The notes under the pieces are model-generated. The model had not been told where the DNA came from, did no database searches, and was given only the letters and a program-made list of their open reading frames with translations. From Marisa cornuarietis (lineage: Eukaryota > Mollusca > Gastropoda > Architaenioglossa > Ampullariidae): 64,000 nt of DNA. The stretch is taken from assembly GCA_004794655.1 (NCBI GenBank), contig SMMW01000585.1, positions 8,617,501-8,681,500 of the forward strand, given 5' to 3'. Position 1 is the stretch's first letter. Every line of letters begins with the position of its first letter. The translations under genes were made by a program, and so were the position numbers. This document shows, piece after piece, positions 38,300 through 51,138 of the stretch.

Positions 38300-41200
38300 C
38301 TGCATCAGAAGCAGAAAGAACACAGATTGAACTCACAACATTCAGTGCAGCAAATGGAAACGACAACACAAACTCAGAAACTTCAATACAGCAAGCAGAA
38401 ATAACACAATATCAAACTCACAATTAAAAAGTACAGCTAGCTGAAACAAAACAAAAACAAATATTTAATATCTTTTCAATAAAGCACACACACACACACA
38501 CACACACTGTGGGAGGAATATTCGCTTCGATTTTGGAAATACACTAGGCTATGCATGTTTGGTAGGTGTAAGTTAATGCGGAGCATATTTTTGATACTTT
38601 TTTCTGGCTTCTAAGATGTTACCATTGGCTCTAGGTGAAACAATGCTACGCAGAAGAAACTGCATCATTGATCTTTTACACAGAACAAACGTGAGCGTCA
38701 TTTGAGAGAATATCTTATGTGAGCGAGAGAGAGAGATGGCGGAGGGGGAAGGGGGAAACCCTCGACCTATACACGTGAGAAATAAATTAATATAATAAAA
38801 AAGGAATGACATTAACAGAGAGTGGAGAAGAATGCACAGAAGTGGTAAGTAGAGTGACGATGGGAGGGGGAAGCAGGGAGATAAAATAGAAGAAGAAATG
38901 AAGTAAAGAAAGAGAGAGAGATGGGGATCGGAAAGCGAGACCGTCGCTGGCAACACAATTTTTATCTCCCCCTTTCACTCGAAACTTTGTGCTGAACATG
39001 AGCTGTCAGCCCGTCACGTTAGTGGATAACAAGATAAAAGTGCACACTCTTGATTCAGATGAATAGACAAATCGAATATTGACAATAAAATCTCAGGTGG
39101 AATAGTTAGCCACAGAAAGATTGGAGTGGCATCTATTCGCCTAGCAGGTTTGAGGGAGGAGGCTCTCCGCAACGTTTGTATTTTTATTAGTTTGTTGTGT
39201 TTGTGGTGCCCATTGTGCAGGCCGGTGCTTTTTTTCGTTGCGTCGTTGCTGTGCAAGACTGTTTATGTTTTTTTCTGCGACTTTCGGATTTCCCGCAACT
39301 GCCGGTCTTTTCTGCCTAACGGTTTCTTCTGAAGGTCTTGAAGATCACACAGTCAGTTTTTCATGCAGTTTTCCTCTGCTTTGTGATTTCAACGATATCA
39401 GCAGTCTTCTGGTAACAGCACAATGTGTCCTGGTCAGTTTTCTTTTACCGAGGATTGCATCTTTTCTCTTCGACTTTAGCTAGTGCAGACGGCGCTATTA
39501 GAAATACTTCCGTTTCGTCACTTCCTGTTTTCTCGATAAATCCAAGTCTGCTTAAGAGAAAATTATTAATATAAAATCTGTCATGCCTCTTTGTCAAAAA
39601 ATTCCACCGGAATATGTTTTTGTGATACTTTGTGCTCTGTTTCCAGCGACTTTTGCTCAGGAATCGGGTTGGGCTTTAACATGTATATGTGTTCTTTGTG
39701 TACAATACTTTGAGTTCACATTAATGGTGGAGAAAGGTGCTATAGAAATAAACATTAGAAAGCAAGCTGGGCACCCGAATATAGTTTATTAACCAAGTAT
39801 CACCGTTACTCATGAAAATTATCCCCCTTTTCACGCCATTGAGAGAGCTCATTATGAAAAGTCTGACGGCGGACCCAAGCTCAAAGTCGCCACAGTTAGA
39901 TGTAGATGGTGCGAATGCACAAGCTGCCGAAGCAAACAGGGCCTGCGGCAAAATGAAAGACAACAACAATGGAGAACGAACGTGAAGACAATCTTAGTTG
40001 ACTCACCTTGTAACTCCCCTGGCAACCATTCCTGTATCCGCGGGCACGACTGGCAGCACAAGCGCCGGATTGGGGGAGAGTAGCAGTTGATGCGGATGTT
40101 GCCAAGGCGATCAAACGGCGCGCACAGCTCTGAGTTCTGGTCACCCCAGGGGCAGTCTGTCTCGGGGACAGGGGTAAAATGCAACATAATAGACGACTCT
40201 ACGAAGTAAGCAGGGTTAATAACTACTAACAAGTCGCATTGCACACACACACGCACACACACTACATGCTCTGGAATATTTCTGGAGTACACACACCCAC
40301 ATATATCAACACCCATCCTCACACGCAGAAAGAGAGAAAGGGAGTTTACAATAAGCTGTTAGAAGGTAGTGAAGTTACGTTTCATGATGGCTTCGAAATT
40401 GTCTCCTGTGGGATCGTCTTAAAGCACAACTCAGTACTTTATTTCTCTCACTTCCGTTAACTGCTCTTTTCTCTTAATGAGTAATCACACCTTCTACCCA
40501 CCCCTTACCCAGCACTGAGCATAAACTTCGTCATCTCTCCCAGTCATCGGCTACGACACCGTGTAAAACTCTCGAGAAACAATCGCACGGGGCGGAGCAC
40601 GTCATCAGCGTCATCGTAAAAATCGCTGGTCGTCGTCAGCGTCCTCTGAAAGAAATCGCTGCAGTCGTTGCTGCACGTAGGCGACACGCACGGGACTCAC
40701 CGTCGTTTAGGTCGCGGATGCTGTTACAGGTGTCGCAGCAGAGGTAGCGGTTCTCAGGGATGTAGCAAAGCTCCGGATTCTGTCGCACCCGGTCGCAGTT
40801 AGGGGTCATGTCGCCGTACTCGCAGCCAGCTCTGGCCCCTGCCATACAGAATTACGGGTGCTCATAGGTGGACAGCTACCAATCCGCCCCACCTCTCACT
40901 CAACATTCTAGAGTCTGTCTTTACTATTTAATCTTATAAGATGTCGTGTTTTGATATCGTTCACTTATTATTACATAATCGCAGTCTTTCCTATCTTTGA
41001 ATCATGGGTATAGCTCTTCTTTCAACCATTAAAAAAAAGCAACAAAAAAGTACGCAAATGGTCTAATCAATGACAATGACCAACTTTATTTGTTCCAGTG
41101 GGCAATTTGAATATGGGAATGTGCTCTACCTGCATTGGGACTTGCTGTCCTGAGTTGACAGTTTTAAAGAAAATTATGGACGAATATTAGATGTTTGGCA

Positions 41201-41841
41201 AAGTTTTTACATGACATTTACGTGAGCAAAACGAGAAAATAACGTCAAAAATGTGAGAATGATAAGATTAACACCTTAGAACATTAGATGGGTACTAACG
41301 ACAGGTTTATCAACCACACACACACACACACACACATAGATTTTCACAGTATGATCTTCAAAGCATTGTAGTTACGCTTATGGCAAACAGACACCATTCG
41401 GTATTGACATTAAAGGTATATTTACATCTAACCTCCCCATGGTATCTATATTAGAAGTGTTTGGTGTCTTGCCAGGGGAGTTTAGTCTTAACATTAGTGA
41501 GGCATCCCTGAATGTGCGGCTAGCTTCTACCTGTCTGGCGTAGCCGTTCACAGGTGGCGCAACAGCTCTGTCGGTTTCGAAGGTCGTAACAGTCGTAAGA
41601 CCGCAGGTCTTTGCAGCGCCCTGAATGATCTCCGTATTCACACCCTGCAGAGATGAGTGAGTCTGCCTTTACATTTCATCAGGATTTCGTTTGGACAAAA
41701 AGGGAGTGAAAAAGACACAGGACGCAGTGTTAAGTGGTACGCAGTTAAAGTCCCAACTTGCTCGGTTATTGACCTTTCGGGTCGTTTTTACTTGACTTTG
41801 AGGAGGATAATTTAGCTCGCTGGGATCGGCTTGCAAATGAT

Positions 41842-41903
<62 letters not shown>

Positions 41904-42446
41904 TCTATGACCTCTGAAGAGCTTTTTGTTATCTACATTCGCCAAAGCAGTCTTTTTTTCTTGGAGGTATATTGTTTCTACCCCTTAATTAATCACAGGT
42001 GCTGTACCTAATTCTTCGTGAAAGAGTGGCGACTTTCCGTTGTCATAATGTTGGTTCATGTTTGTCCAGTTAAGAACGACATTTACTCAGGCGTGATTGG
42101 TCAAACACTTCAGCGTTGACGCCGACAGCAAATATACACGTCATGGTTTCTGCACAATAATTGATTTCCTCCTGCTACCTCGGAATACAGATGTTTTGTC
42201 TGTGCTGGTGACAGGCGTGATCTGTGATGCATTGTGGGAAGTAATAATTGGCAGAATTAAACGTTTGCCAGGCAGGAGACATTAGCTTCACGAAATCTGA
42301 CAGATAAGTTGTCGATATATTGAGACTAGTCCGTACCTTGTAAAAAATTGCTCGAAAGTTAACTAAAGTAATATGCGTACTGCTAATTTGATTTGTTTTT
42401 ATAACTGTCCAGGACATCCCCCCCCCCATTTTCTTATGCATACAAG

Positions 42447-42496
<50 letters not shown>

Positions 42497-45400
42497 GACC
42501 ATGTGGAAAGGGTGCATGATAATTCTTCGGGCCACACGCAGACTGATCCCAGTTAACAGAAAAAAAACAACTCTTGCCACACAATCGGAACTGACAGCCA
42601 CTTTCCGACTTTTTCCCACAAAAGAAGTGGAAGTGACAGGAGGCACTCACCAATACGGGACGGGTTTTTGAGGGGGCGGCACTTCTGGCAGCACTCCCGA
42701 CTCGTGTACTCGTGGCGGTAACACAGAAACGTACCGTGCAGGTCCACTGCCTGCTCGCAGGGAATGCCATTTATCTGGATGCGGATGCCGGTGTCAGGGC
42801 ATTCCTTAAAAAAACAAACAAAAAAACAACAGAAGTGTTGATTTTTTTTAAAAAGTCAGTCATCCCCAACTCAGATTAACTTTCTTTTTTTCTGGCTTTA
42901 AACGTGAGTCGTGTCAGAAAAAAAATGGCTGACGACATTATTTTCTGCGTTCATTAACCGTTCGATCATATTAAGGAATATTACAGCATGCATATAAAAA
43001 CCTAGGATTGGAGAGATCCCAAAATTCAACAAAGACACTATATGCTACTACATAACTAAAAACAACAGGTTGTCTTTTGGAGGGAATATATGTTCTAAAC
43101 GACTGAGGACGTAAGACCTATAACTTTCAAGATTTTTCGTTTACCATTTTTGTCCTTAGGAATTTTAAATCAAGCATTTCTTTTAACCAAGGATAGGATG
43201 ACTCGTAAACATCAATGAAAAATATATAATACTAAGTTTTGTGAATGTGTTGTCTAGTTTTCCGTGGTTGAAGAGAGTAGAATAAGGCTGCCGCAAGTGA
43301 GCACGTGATTGGTAAAGGGAGACAACAGCTCGCTCACGCTGGAGTAGCTGGCCGTGTCAAATGGCAGATGTCCTCGACCGTATCCGCCATAGGTGAAGAC
43401 TGTCTGGGGCTGGCTTCCCGGCTGGTAGCTGCCGCCAAATACAGGAGTCTGCTGACCAGAGATTTGTCCCGTGAAGATCGGTCGCTGTCCACCATGGATT
43501 GGTTGCCTCTGGCCACTGGCATACCCACCCCCTGGCTGCTGGCTGCTGGAATAAACTGAACACCCCCTCACCACCGTCTCACCCATACGCTTTTAATTAA
43601 TCTTCTATATCCCCCCCCCTTCACTCATCCCGCCTCCAAGAATCGGTTCAACTGACTGCACTTGATCACCATCTAGCCAGTGCATAGCAACGTGTTGTTC
43701 AGTGGGCTCACAGATCTCTCACGAGCATTATTACTTTATAGAGCTTTGTGAACAGAAGTGAGAAACAGCAGGAGAGGCGAGATTCGTGTACATTCTGTAA
43801 CAAGTGCTTTCGGACGGGTCAAGTTGATCATCTCTGTCCTGGTTACCACATATCGTCCGCGCTTAATTTTTCGCACAGAGTTGGGCCACGCATGCACCTG
43901 AGGCGTTCATTTCGTCTTTACAAGTTGTGATCAGCCTGAACCCATAACACCTAGCTATTTCCTAACCTTTCCTAACGCAAAGCTTACTGATGCATAAACC
44001 CTAGATCTGCTCTTGTAGGTCTAAACAACTTAAAAATTCATTATACGAAAGATATCTAGATAAACGAGAGACAAAACGAAGAAACAATATTTAGACTCTT
44101 TTTAAAAAAAAAAATTATTTTGTTGAAAGGTGACCCCATGGCCTTAGCACTAAAAGCTATTTTTGTCACTATACTACATTGGTTTCTCAAAATTAAAGTA
44201 ACAATTGAACTACAGAATTGTACAGCTATCAGCAAGTCACCCTAGAGGGGTTTTCATGAAGCGAAGGTAAGTCGTCGAGCGGGGTAGATCAAGGGCAAAC
44301 AGCTTGTCTCCCTGTTTAGAAAGTGGCATCCAGATCCCGCTTATGTTGCTTTACTCCTGGGACTGCAGTTATAAATTAGTGGCAAAGATACCCTGAGGCA
44401 AAAATAACATAAAGCGTATATCCTCGGAGTCTGGATAGTGCGTCTAAACTACGGATACAAGATATTTTTTCTTTGATTTCATGTCTTGCCCTCAGGTAAC
44501 GACTTAACATCGCTTTATGAATACGGCCCCAGGTCAGTTGTAACAGGACAGTTTCATCCTGTCCACGACAGGCGGCAGGACAGAGATAATAGAGAGTTTG
44601 AGATTCAGCACTCGCACGACGCGTGCGGGAGCGGCAACCTGTAGCGTCACGGGAATTTGCGTCCTACATCATCACATCCACAAAATCCAACCAATCGCTT
44701 TCTCACAACGGGTAGGTTTAGAGGCTCGCCGTTCTCGTTGCCGCACACGTCTCCCTACGCGTCGTGGATCTCAAACTCTCTAATGGCATTGACCTGCCTA
44801 TAACTGTGTCACAGCCTCTACATGAACTCCATGTAGACGATCAAGAGCCAATTATCTGGCCTGCTGCAAGTGTGAAACCCCCGATTCTTACAAAATACTC
44901 TTGCACATCTTTCACAGTTGATTTGACAAAGGAGGAGGTAAAGACAAAAAACAGATAACAGTCGTTATCACCTTCTCTGCGCCATTTTGGTGACTGAGAG
45001 GATTCTCTTACCTGGATGTTGGTAGCCACCTATCTGTTGCTGTCGCTGTTGCTGCTGTTGTTGTCTTTGCTGCAACAGCCGTTGTCGCTCCGCGTTCCGC
45101 TGTCGAAGGAGTTGCTGATGCTGCTGACGAGGGGAGAGAGTGGTCTGGGGGTCGTATGCTGGCGACTCTGTGCTATGCACCTGGACCAAAGGCTTTTGGC
45201 ATAATACAGGTGTACTAATGCGCAGTCTAGAATGAGTAACGCGCTTTCTATATTTTACCCTTTTTTGGCATTCCTGTAATAACATGAGATTCTCTGAAAT
45301 AAAACTGCATTACCATTTAGCAAGTGACAGCCGCTAACGGATAAAGAAATTAAGCAAATAATCTTCATGCGTATGCAGATGATTGTCAGCTGCTGTTGGT

Positions 45401-48400
45401 GACTGTGTTGGTGTCAGTGTCAGTGTCAGGGATTGTTTCTGTCAGTGATTGCTAGTGAATACTTATGTCGGCCTGTCGTTGTCAGCGACCGTCAGTTATC
45501 GGCGAAGGTCAGTCAGTGGATGATTGTTGGTATCAATCACTCACTCGATCGTGTAGCTCTGGCCCGTTCGTGTTGTTGGAGTTGCTGTTGGCTCTGTACA
45601 AATCTGACCCACCCGAGGCATCAGGCTGGACCCCGCCCACCCCAAGGCCGTTGGCCTGCCCGAACGGGTAGGTGTAGGTGCGACCCTGCTCACGCACTCC
45701 ACTCGAGACGGCGGCGGCGGGGCGCGTGAAGGTGTAGCGGGTGGTGCCGCTCACGTGCGTCTGGGAGGGGGGTCGGCTGCCAGAACTGATGGCGGGCTGC
45801 TGTTGACCATACTGCGGGAGGTCGGACGCGACCGGCCGGCCTTGATGATCCAGGTCAGACTGCGCTTGGCTCTCTCCGTGAGAGGAGCTGAAAATCTGAC
45901 CAGAACAAAGTCTGACCATCACAGGGAAATAATCTTACCAGCAGACACAATCTGACCATGGGCAAATTGATCATGACAGGACAAAGTTAGACCTGCAGAC
46001 ACAGTCTGACCATCACAAAACAAACTTTAGCAACAGAAAAACATCTGACCAACAGCGCTAATAACACAAATCCCGGTTATGGGAACCAGTGCTTTGAGGA
46101 ACTGTATCAGACACGAAATTAAAATTGTGGTTTTTTTTTTTTTACAGATGTTCATAGATATTGACAAAAGAAGTATGCTCTTTAAATTGCAACGCCTTGA
46201 GGTAACCATTTATCAAATATTCGGTTAAAAAGTAGCCGATTTGCACATAGTTGTGTGCATGCCATTTCTAGGCATTCTACCGATGTTACGTTTTCCGTTA
46301 ATGCCAACAAATGTGTAACACACAATCTTTTTTTTTAAATTCTAGGTTTCATTTAATTAAACATCTGTGAGATCGGCTGTTGATGCCTCCTTTTTGTTTA
46401 GTTTCAATTTGTCTGGTCAAAGTAAATTTGATGGGAGAGAGGATTAATTTCACTTTGCATAAAAACAAGTTAGAAGGAAATGAGACTTTAGGGCAACAAC
46501 TGATGCTGCTGCTGTCGCCAGCATGATGCACGATAAACAGGTATCTTACGACTGTTTTTGATTGCCGGCTGAAATGAAATTTATTCATTGAACATAATAT
46601 TAATCGTGGTCAACAAAGAGTGTACCTTCTTCACAAAGCTGTTTGTTATGTAAAGGCATGGGTGTGTGATATTGTAGGTGTGCCTTATGGATGGTTTTAG
46701 ATTTAAGATGTTGGTCCAATGTAAATCGACTATGCACTTTCAGTTCCGTCACAATATCGGGCGCCAGTCTAGGGTCATGACTGCCGACCATGTCAGACCA
46801 GTATCGGGCCAGCATGTCTGAGCTTTTGGGATTTGCTTTACCTTTGGAAAGAAAAATGAGCTAATCAATTTCTATGCTGTTGTTTGCCTCAATAATCTAA
46901 ACCGGATGTTACGTAGTAGTAATACAAGATGTTATAGCCAATCAGAAAAAAGCACCACACATTTCTTAAAAAAGTCATGTACTGCGAAACTGGTGTAAGT
47001 CTTTTGAAACAAATCTATAGGAAAGCAGCGCAAAAATGAAGACCCTTCTAAATTATTGTAAAAAGTTTAGTTTTTTTTTAAATTTCGTTTCAAGACACGA
47101 GATCACCGAAAATTCCTTTGAGTGCCCAAATCTGCACCGAAAAAAAAGACTTTCAAACCAATATCGACAGGTTGAACCATGTCTATGATAGGTACAGTAT
47201 TTCGGCGAAAGCAATAGACTTTTAAACACTTTCGCTGTTGTGGTGTAATCATCAGTGACACAATACCTTTAGAACATTAAACTAAAACCACGCAGAAAGC
47301 TCATTAAATTATGAGAATCTCAATGCAATAAATTATGCGATATAATGAACTTTTTCTCCGGTCGAGATGAGTTTGTTATATTGAGATTCTGACTGTATTA
47401 CTTGTGACGTGTCTTACTGCACGAGTAGCAGACGAGCGCGGTGACAAATTAAAAAAAAAAATACCAACACAAAGCAAAACTTTGATGTTATACTAACTTG
47501 TGATGAGTATGACGGACGGGCGTAATCTGACGATGCCAGCCAATCCTCTTCTGCGTCCACCTGTGAATACCCCGGGTAGCTTGTATAATGGGTACCTTGG
47601 GAGTTCGCGTTCAGGTTCCTGCCATATCCCCCACCTGACTGTTGGGATGCCGAGCCACGTGATGTCAGCGGGATAGGCTGAACAGATCAGGGAAGGTAAA
47701 CTTCAGACGACACTCGCTTCTCATCCCTTTTGTTAGACCATCTTCATGGACCCTTGTTTATGTTCAAAGCGCAAACAGTCAGTACACAGCTCTCTGTGCA
47801 ACCGTTTTACCAAGAACGTTATCGTGGCTGGCAATGAAAAAATATTCATAAAATAGAGCAACATAGTGGATGTGAAAAAATGGCAGGTTCTGAAGTCTTT
47901 GGAAATGGAAATATGTGTGTAGGTGGGAAGGGGGGGCTTTACTCCCAGCCAACAGCTAAAGCCATATGGGGGAAAAGTAGCCGTGAGAAGGTAGGGAAAC
48001 TGGTGTTTTCCGCCGAGCCAGTAACTAAGTAACCATATCACGGCCTTGTTAACAGGTGCCTTATGGTGAGAAAGACAGCGTGGCCGAGACGAGATCTGAA
48101 CCCAAGACAGCCAATCCTCACTGTATCGGTGACGGGCACTAACCGTTGCACCACCGGAACATCGAAAAAGCAGCCGGTCATGTGAAGAGGTACACTATGC
48201 AGAGAAAGAGTATGTGAAATGCAAGTGATAAAATGTTCACGAAACTATATTTTATATCGATGTGTGTGTGTGTGTGGAGGGGCTTGCATTATTCTCTGTA
48301 CATGTAATGTATGTATAAATTTACATACATTTGAAATTCTGGGTTATCCATATAGATATGTATACATATTCTGAGTTTTACCTTTAGGCAAAAGTGGGCT

Positions 48401-50561
48401 CTTCTTCTTTTTCTTCTAGGCTTACTAGCTGCTGTTGTTAAGAAGTCTGACAATCGAACATTTTGGGCAAAGTGTGCCTGAAGAACACGGTTGATTCAGT
48501 CAAGCAGACTGGGTTCTGCTAAGCCACTACAGTGCTCTTGTGCAACCAGATCGTAAAATTGCTTTGGCACTAGTATGTCACAACAAACTTGGCCAGACCA
48601 TTGTTCTTCTCACAGCAAACGCCAGACAACGGAACTACACAGAAGTGCAATGAGAGGGGAACTGAGAGGTGGTGAGTGGGTGATGAGATGGTAATGAGGG
48701 GGTGGTGAGGGGAAGAGTTAAATTATACTCACCCCGAGCTCTTCCGAAGCAATTTGTCGTCTCGTCAGGTGATGATAGAACGTCGACCTCTCTGCATTCA
48801 CGAACACACACACACACACCACAACCACCACCACACACCCACACATTATTCAACCTGAGAAAGACATCTAATATTAGCATCATCGATAACAAAGCGTATC
48901 CATTTGTATATCAGTCAGTCGTACGCATGTACACAGGCCTTTATGGAAGATAAGCGGTTAAATACACAACTCCATTCTTTTCTCACTCCCTGTCTCGGTG
49001 ACGTCACCCTCTCAAGAGAGAGAGAGAGAGATTCAAATCGTCACGTAATAGTAGTTCACGGATACGATAGCCTCGCCGCAGACAAGGTCAGCGGGAGAGA
49101 TGGGAAACTGTGTTAACAAAGGAAAACTATATAAACTTCAATGGATTAATCATTGGATGAAGTTCAGTGCAAAATGCCATTTCCCAGAATTTGGTTCTCG
49201 AGATACACGCGTACAAACATCACCAGCCACAGAAAGAGAAAAAGCGAATAGCCGAGGGATCAGAGAGGTGGTGTTCGAGCCCGGAGACACACAACAGCAC
49301 AAACCATCATGATTGTGTGTTGACATGCATACCTTGTGAAAGCTTCATCCAATGGGAGAGCTCGGACCATATGTTAAATAGTCGTATGTGTACAAACGTG
49401 ACCTCACGAGTTTTCCCGTGATGTTTGTAGGTGATTATCTCTGGGTACGAGCTTGGACCATCTTAGACGACATTCAGTCGAAAATGTGACCATCTGGATT
49501 AATTGGCAGCATTGCACAGGCACAGAGAAAGTTTAAATTGCCTAACACACTGTGTCACGGGCCAACATGTTACAAGCAAGGGTATCTGTCAATCAATGTT
49601 TCAAAATAAGAGAAAGCCATGCAGCACGATCGTCAATAGTAAAATAAAAATTCTCATCCGAAAGCACAAACCCACTTAGAAGAAGAAGAGCAACGATCGC
49701 CACCTCAACAGCTGCACCAGCAGCAACAAGAATCAGAAGCGAAAAAGCAACAAGGATCAGAAGCGAAAAAGCAACAAGGATCAGAACCGAAAAAGCAAAG
49801 AAGAAATTTAGTAAGTTCGCACAGTCTTTTCTAAAACTGCAGTTATGTGACGGGATGGCTAAATTTACTCTAAAACTAGGAAGCTTCTATTTCTGGAGCA
49901 TTCCCTTCTGCAAATGAGCTATGTGCGTTTTCCTAAAGAGAGTTCATTTTTTTTAATGTTCTTTTTTCTTCCGCTTGCGGCAGAGGGAAGGTGGGGGTGG
50001 GGAGAAAAGAGAGAATTTGGCCGCCACGCAAGCAGCCTTACACCGAAATGAGATGCTTTTCTCGCTGCTTCTATTTCTAGCAACTCACTAATTAGAGCGA
50101 AAGTCTTGACTGACAGACCGGCCTACAATGGCAGTCTTTGCAAGAGATGTCTAACGCCTTGCAGAACTAATTACAGCTCGTCTTTAGCCTGGAGAGATCA
50201 GGCTCAAATCGATGAACTGTGTTGGGTAATGTTTATATTCATCTCCTGAGATCTGTGAGGGTGTGTGTGTGTGTGTGTGCGCGTGCGCGCGACGTGCGAC
50301 TGTATGTTTGTGCACATGTGTGCGTTTGAGACTGCATGCACGAGACTTTGCGCGGGCGCATGTGTGTGTGTGTGGATAATTGAGAGAGAGAGAAATCGCT
50401 AGACTATACGTACATGAATGCATGTGTGTGTGTGTGTGTGGGGGGGGGGTGCTCGCGTGTATGAGACTATGTGCGAGTGTGTGCCTGCGTGTGTGTGTGT
50501 GTGTGTGTGTAAACTATGGTTAGTGAATATGTGTATGTGTATGGGCGCGTGTGCGTTGGAT

Positions 50562-50604
<43 letters not shown>

Positions 50605-51101
50605 AATAGACTATGCCTAAATGAATTCATGTGTGTGTGTGTGTGTGTGCACGTGTGTGAAGAAAAGTTCATTTAGCCCGGACAGTGGTATGTAAATACA
50701 CACACATACAAATCAGAAGGTAGATTGCTGGACTTTCGTCCATTAAAATAAGAAGTTGCTGATTTCATTATAACAACCGATATGCCGACTGACGTAGAAA
50801 TTGAGACGGGTGCTGTGTCAAACTGGCAACACATTTATCAACTGCCTGTTAGACAAAACACAAATCAACATCCGCTCCTTGAGCTGCGCAGATTACAAAA
50901 AATGTACTTTTTTTCGTCTGCGCATGCGTACATCTTGTCACGAGTAAGAAATACACGATTACCGGAGAACGGAGTCTGGTTTATTTCAGAAAATCAGCTG
51001 CTGACGTCAAGATAAAAAAGTAACAGTGACATAGTAACCGACAACCGGCTTGCCTGCATCGTGTGTCTTCGAGCTTAGTATGGAAAATGTTGCTATTCTT
51101 C

Positions 51102-51138
<37 letters not shown>

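Noticed and set aside
39126..39483. Open frames in PLAC-array intron 10
   Set aside because: No cysteine pattern, splice sites or composition like neighbouring exons.
42399..42770. Open frames over exon 7 and the TG microsatellite
   Set aside because: The Thr/His or Val/Cys runs come from the dinucleotide repeat; the real exon is in another frame.
43334..43528. Alternative open frame across PLAC-array exon 6
   Set aside because: Its phase does not join the cysteine module in exon 7, and its composition does not match neighbouring exons.
48083..48160. A functional tRNA gene
   Set aside because: The A and B boxes belong to a SINE head: the cloverleaf is not intact and the SINE body follows directly.
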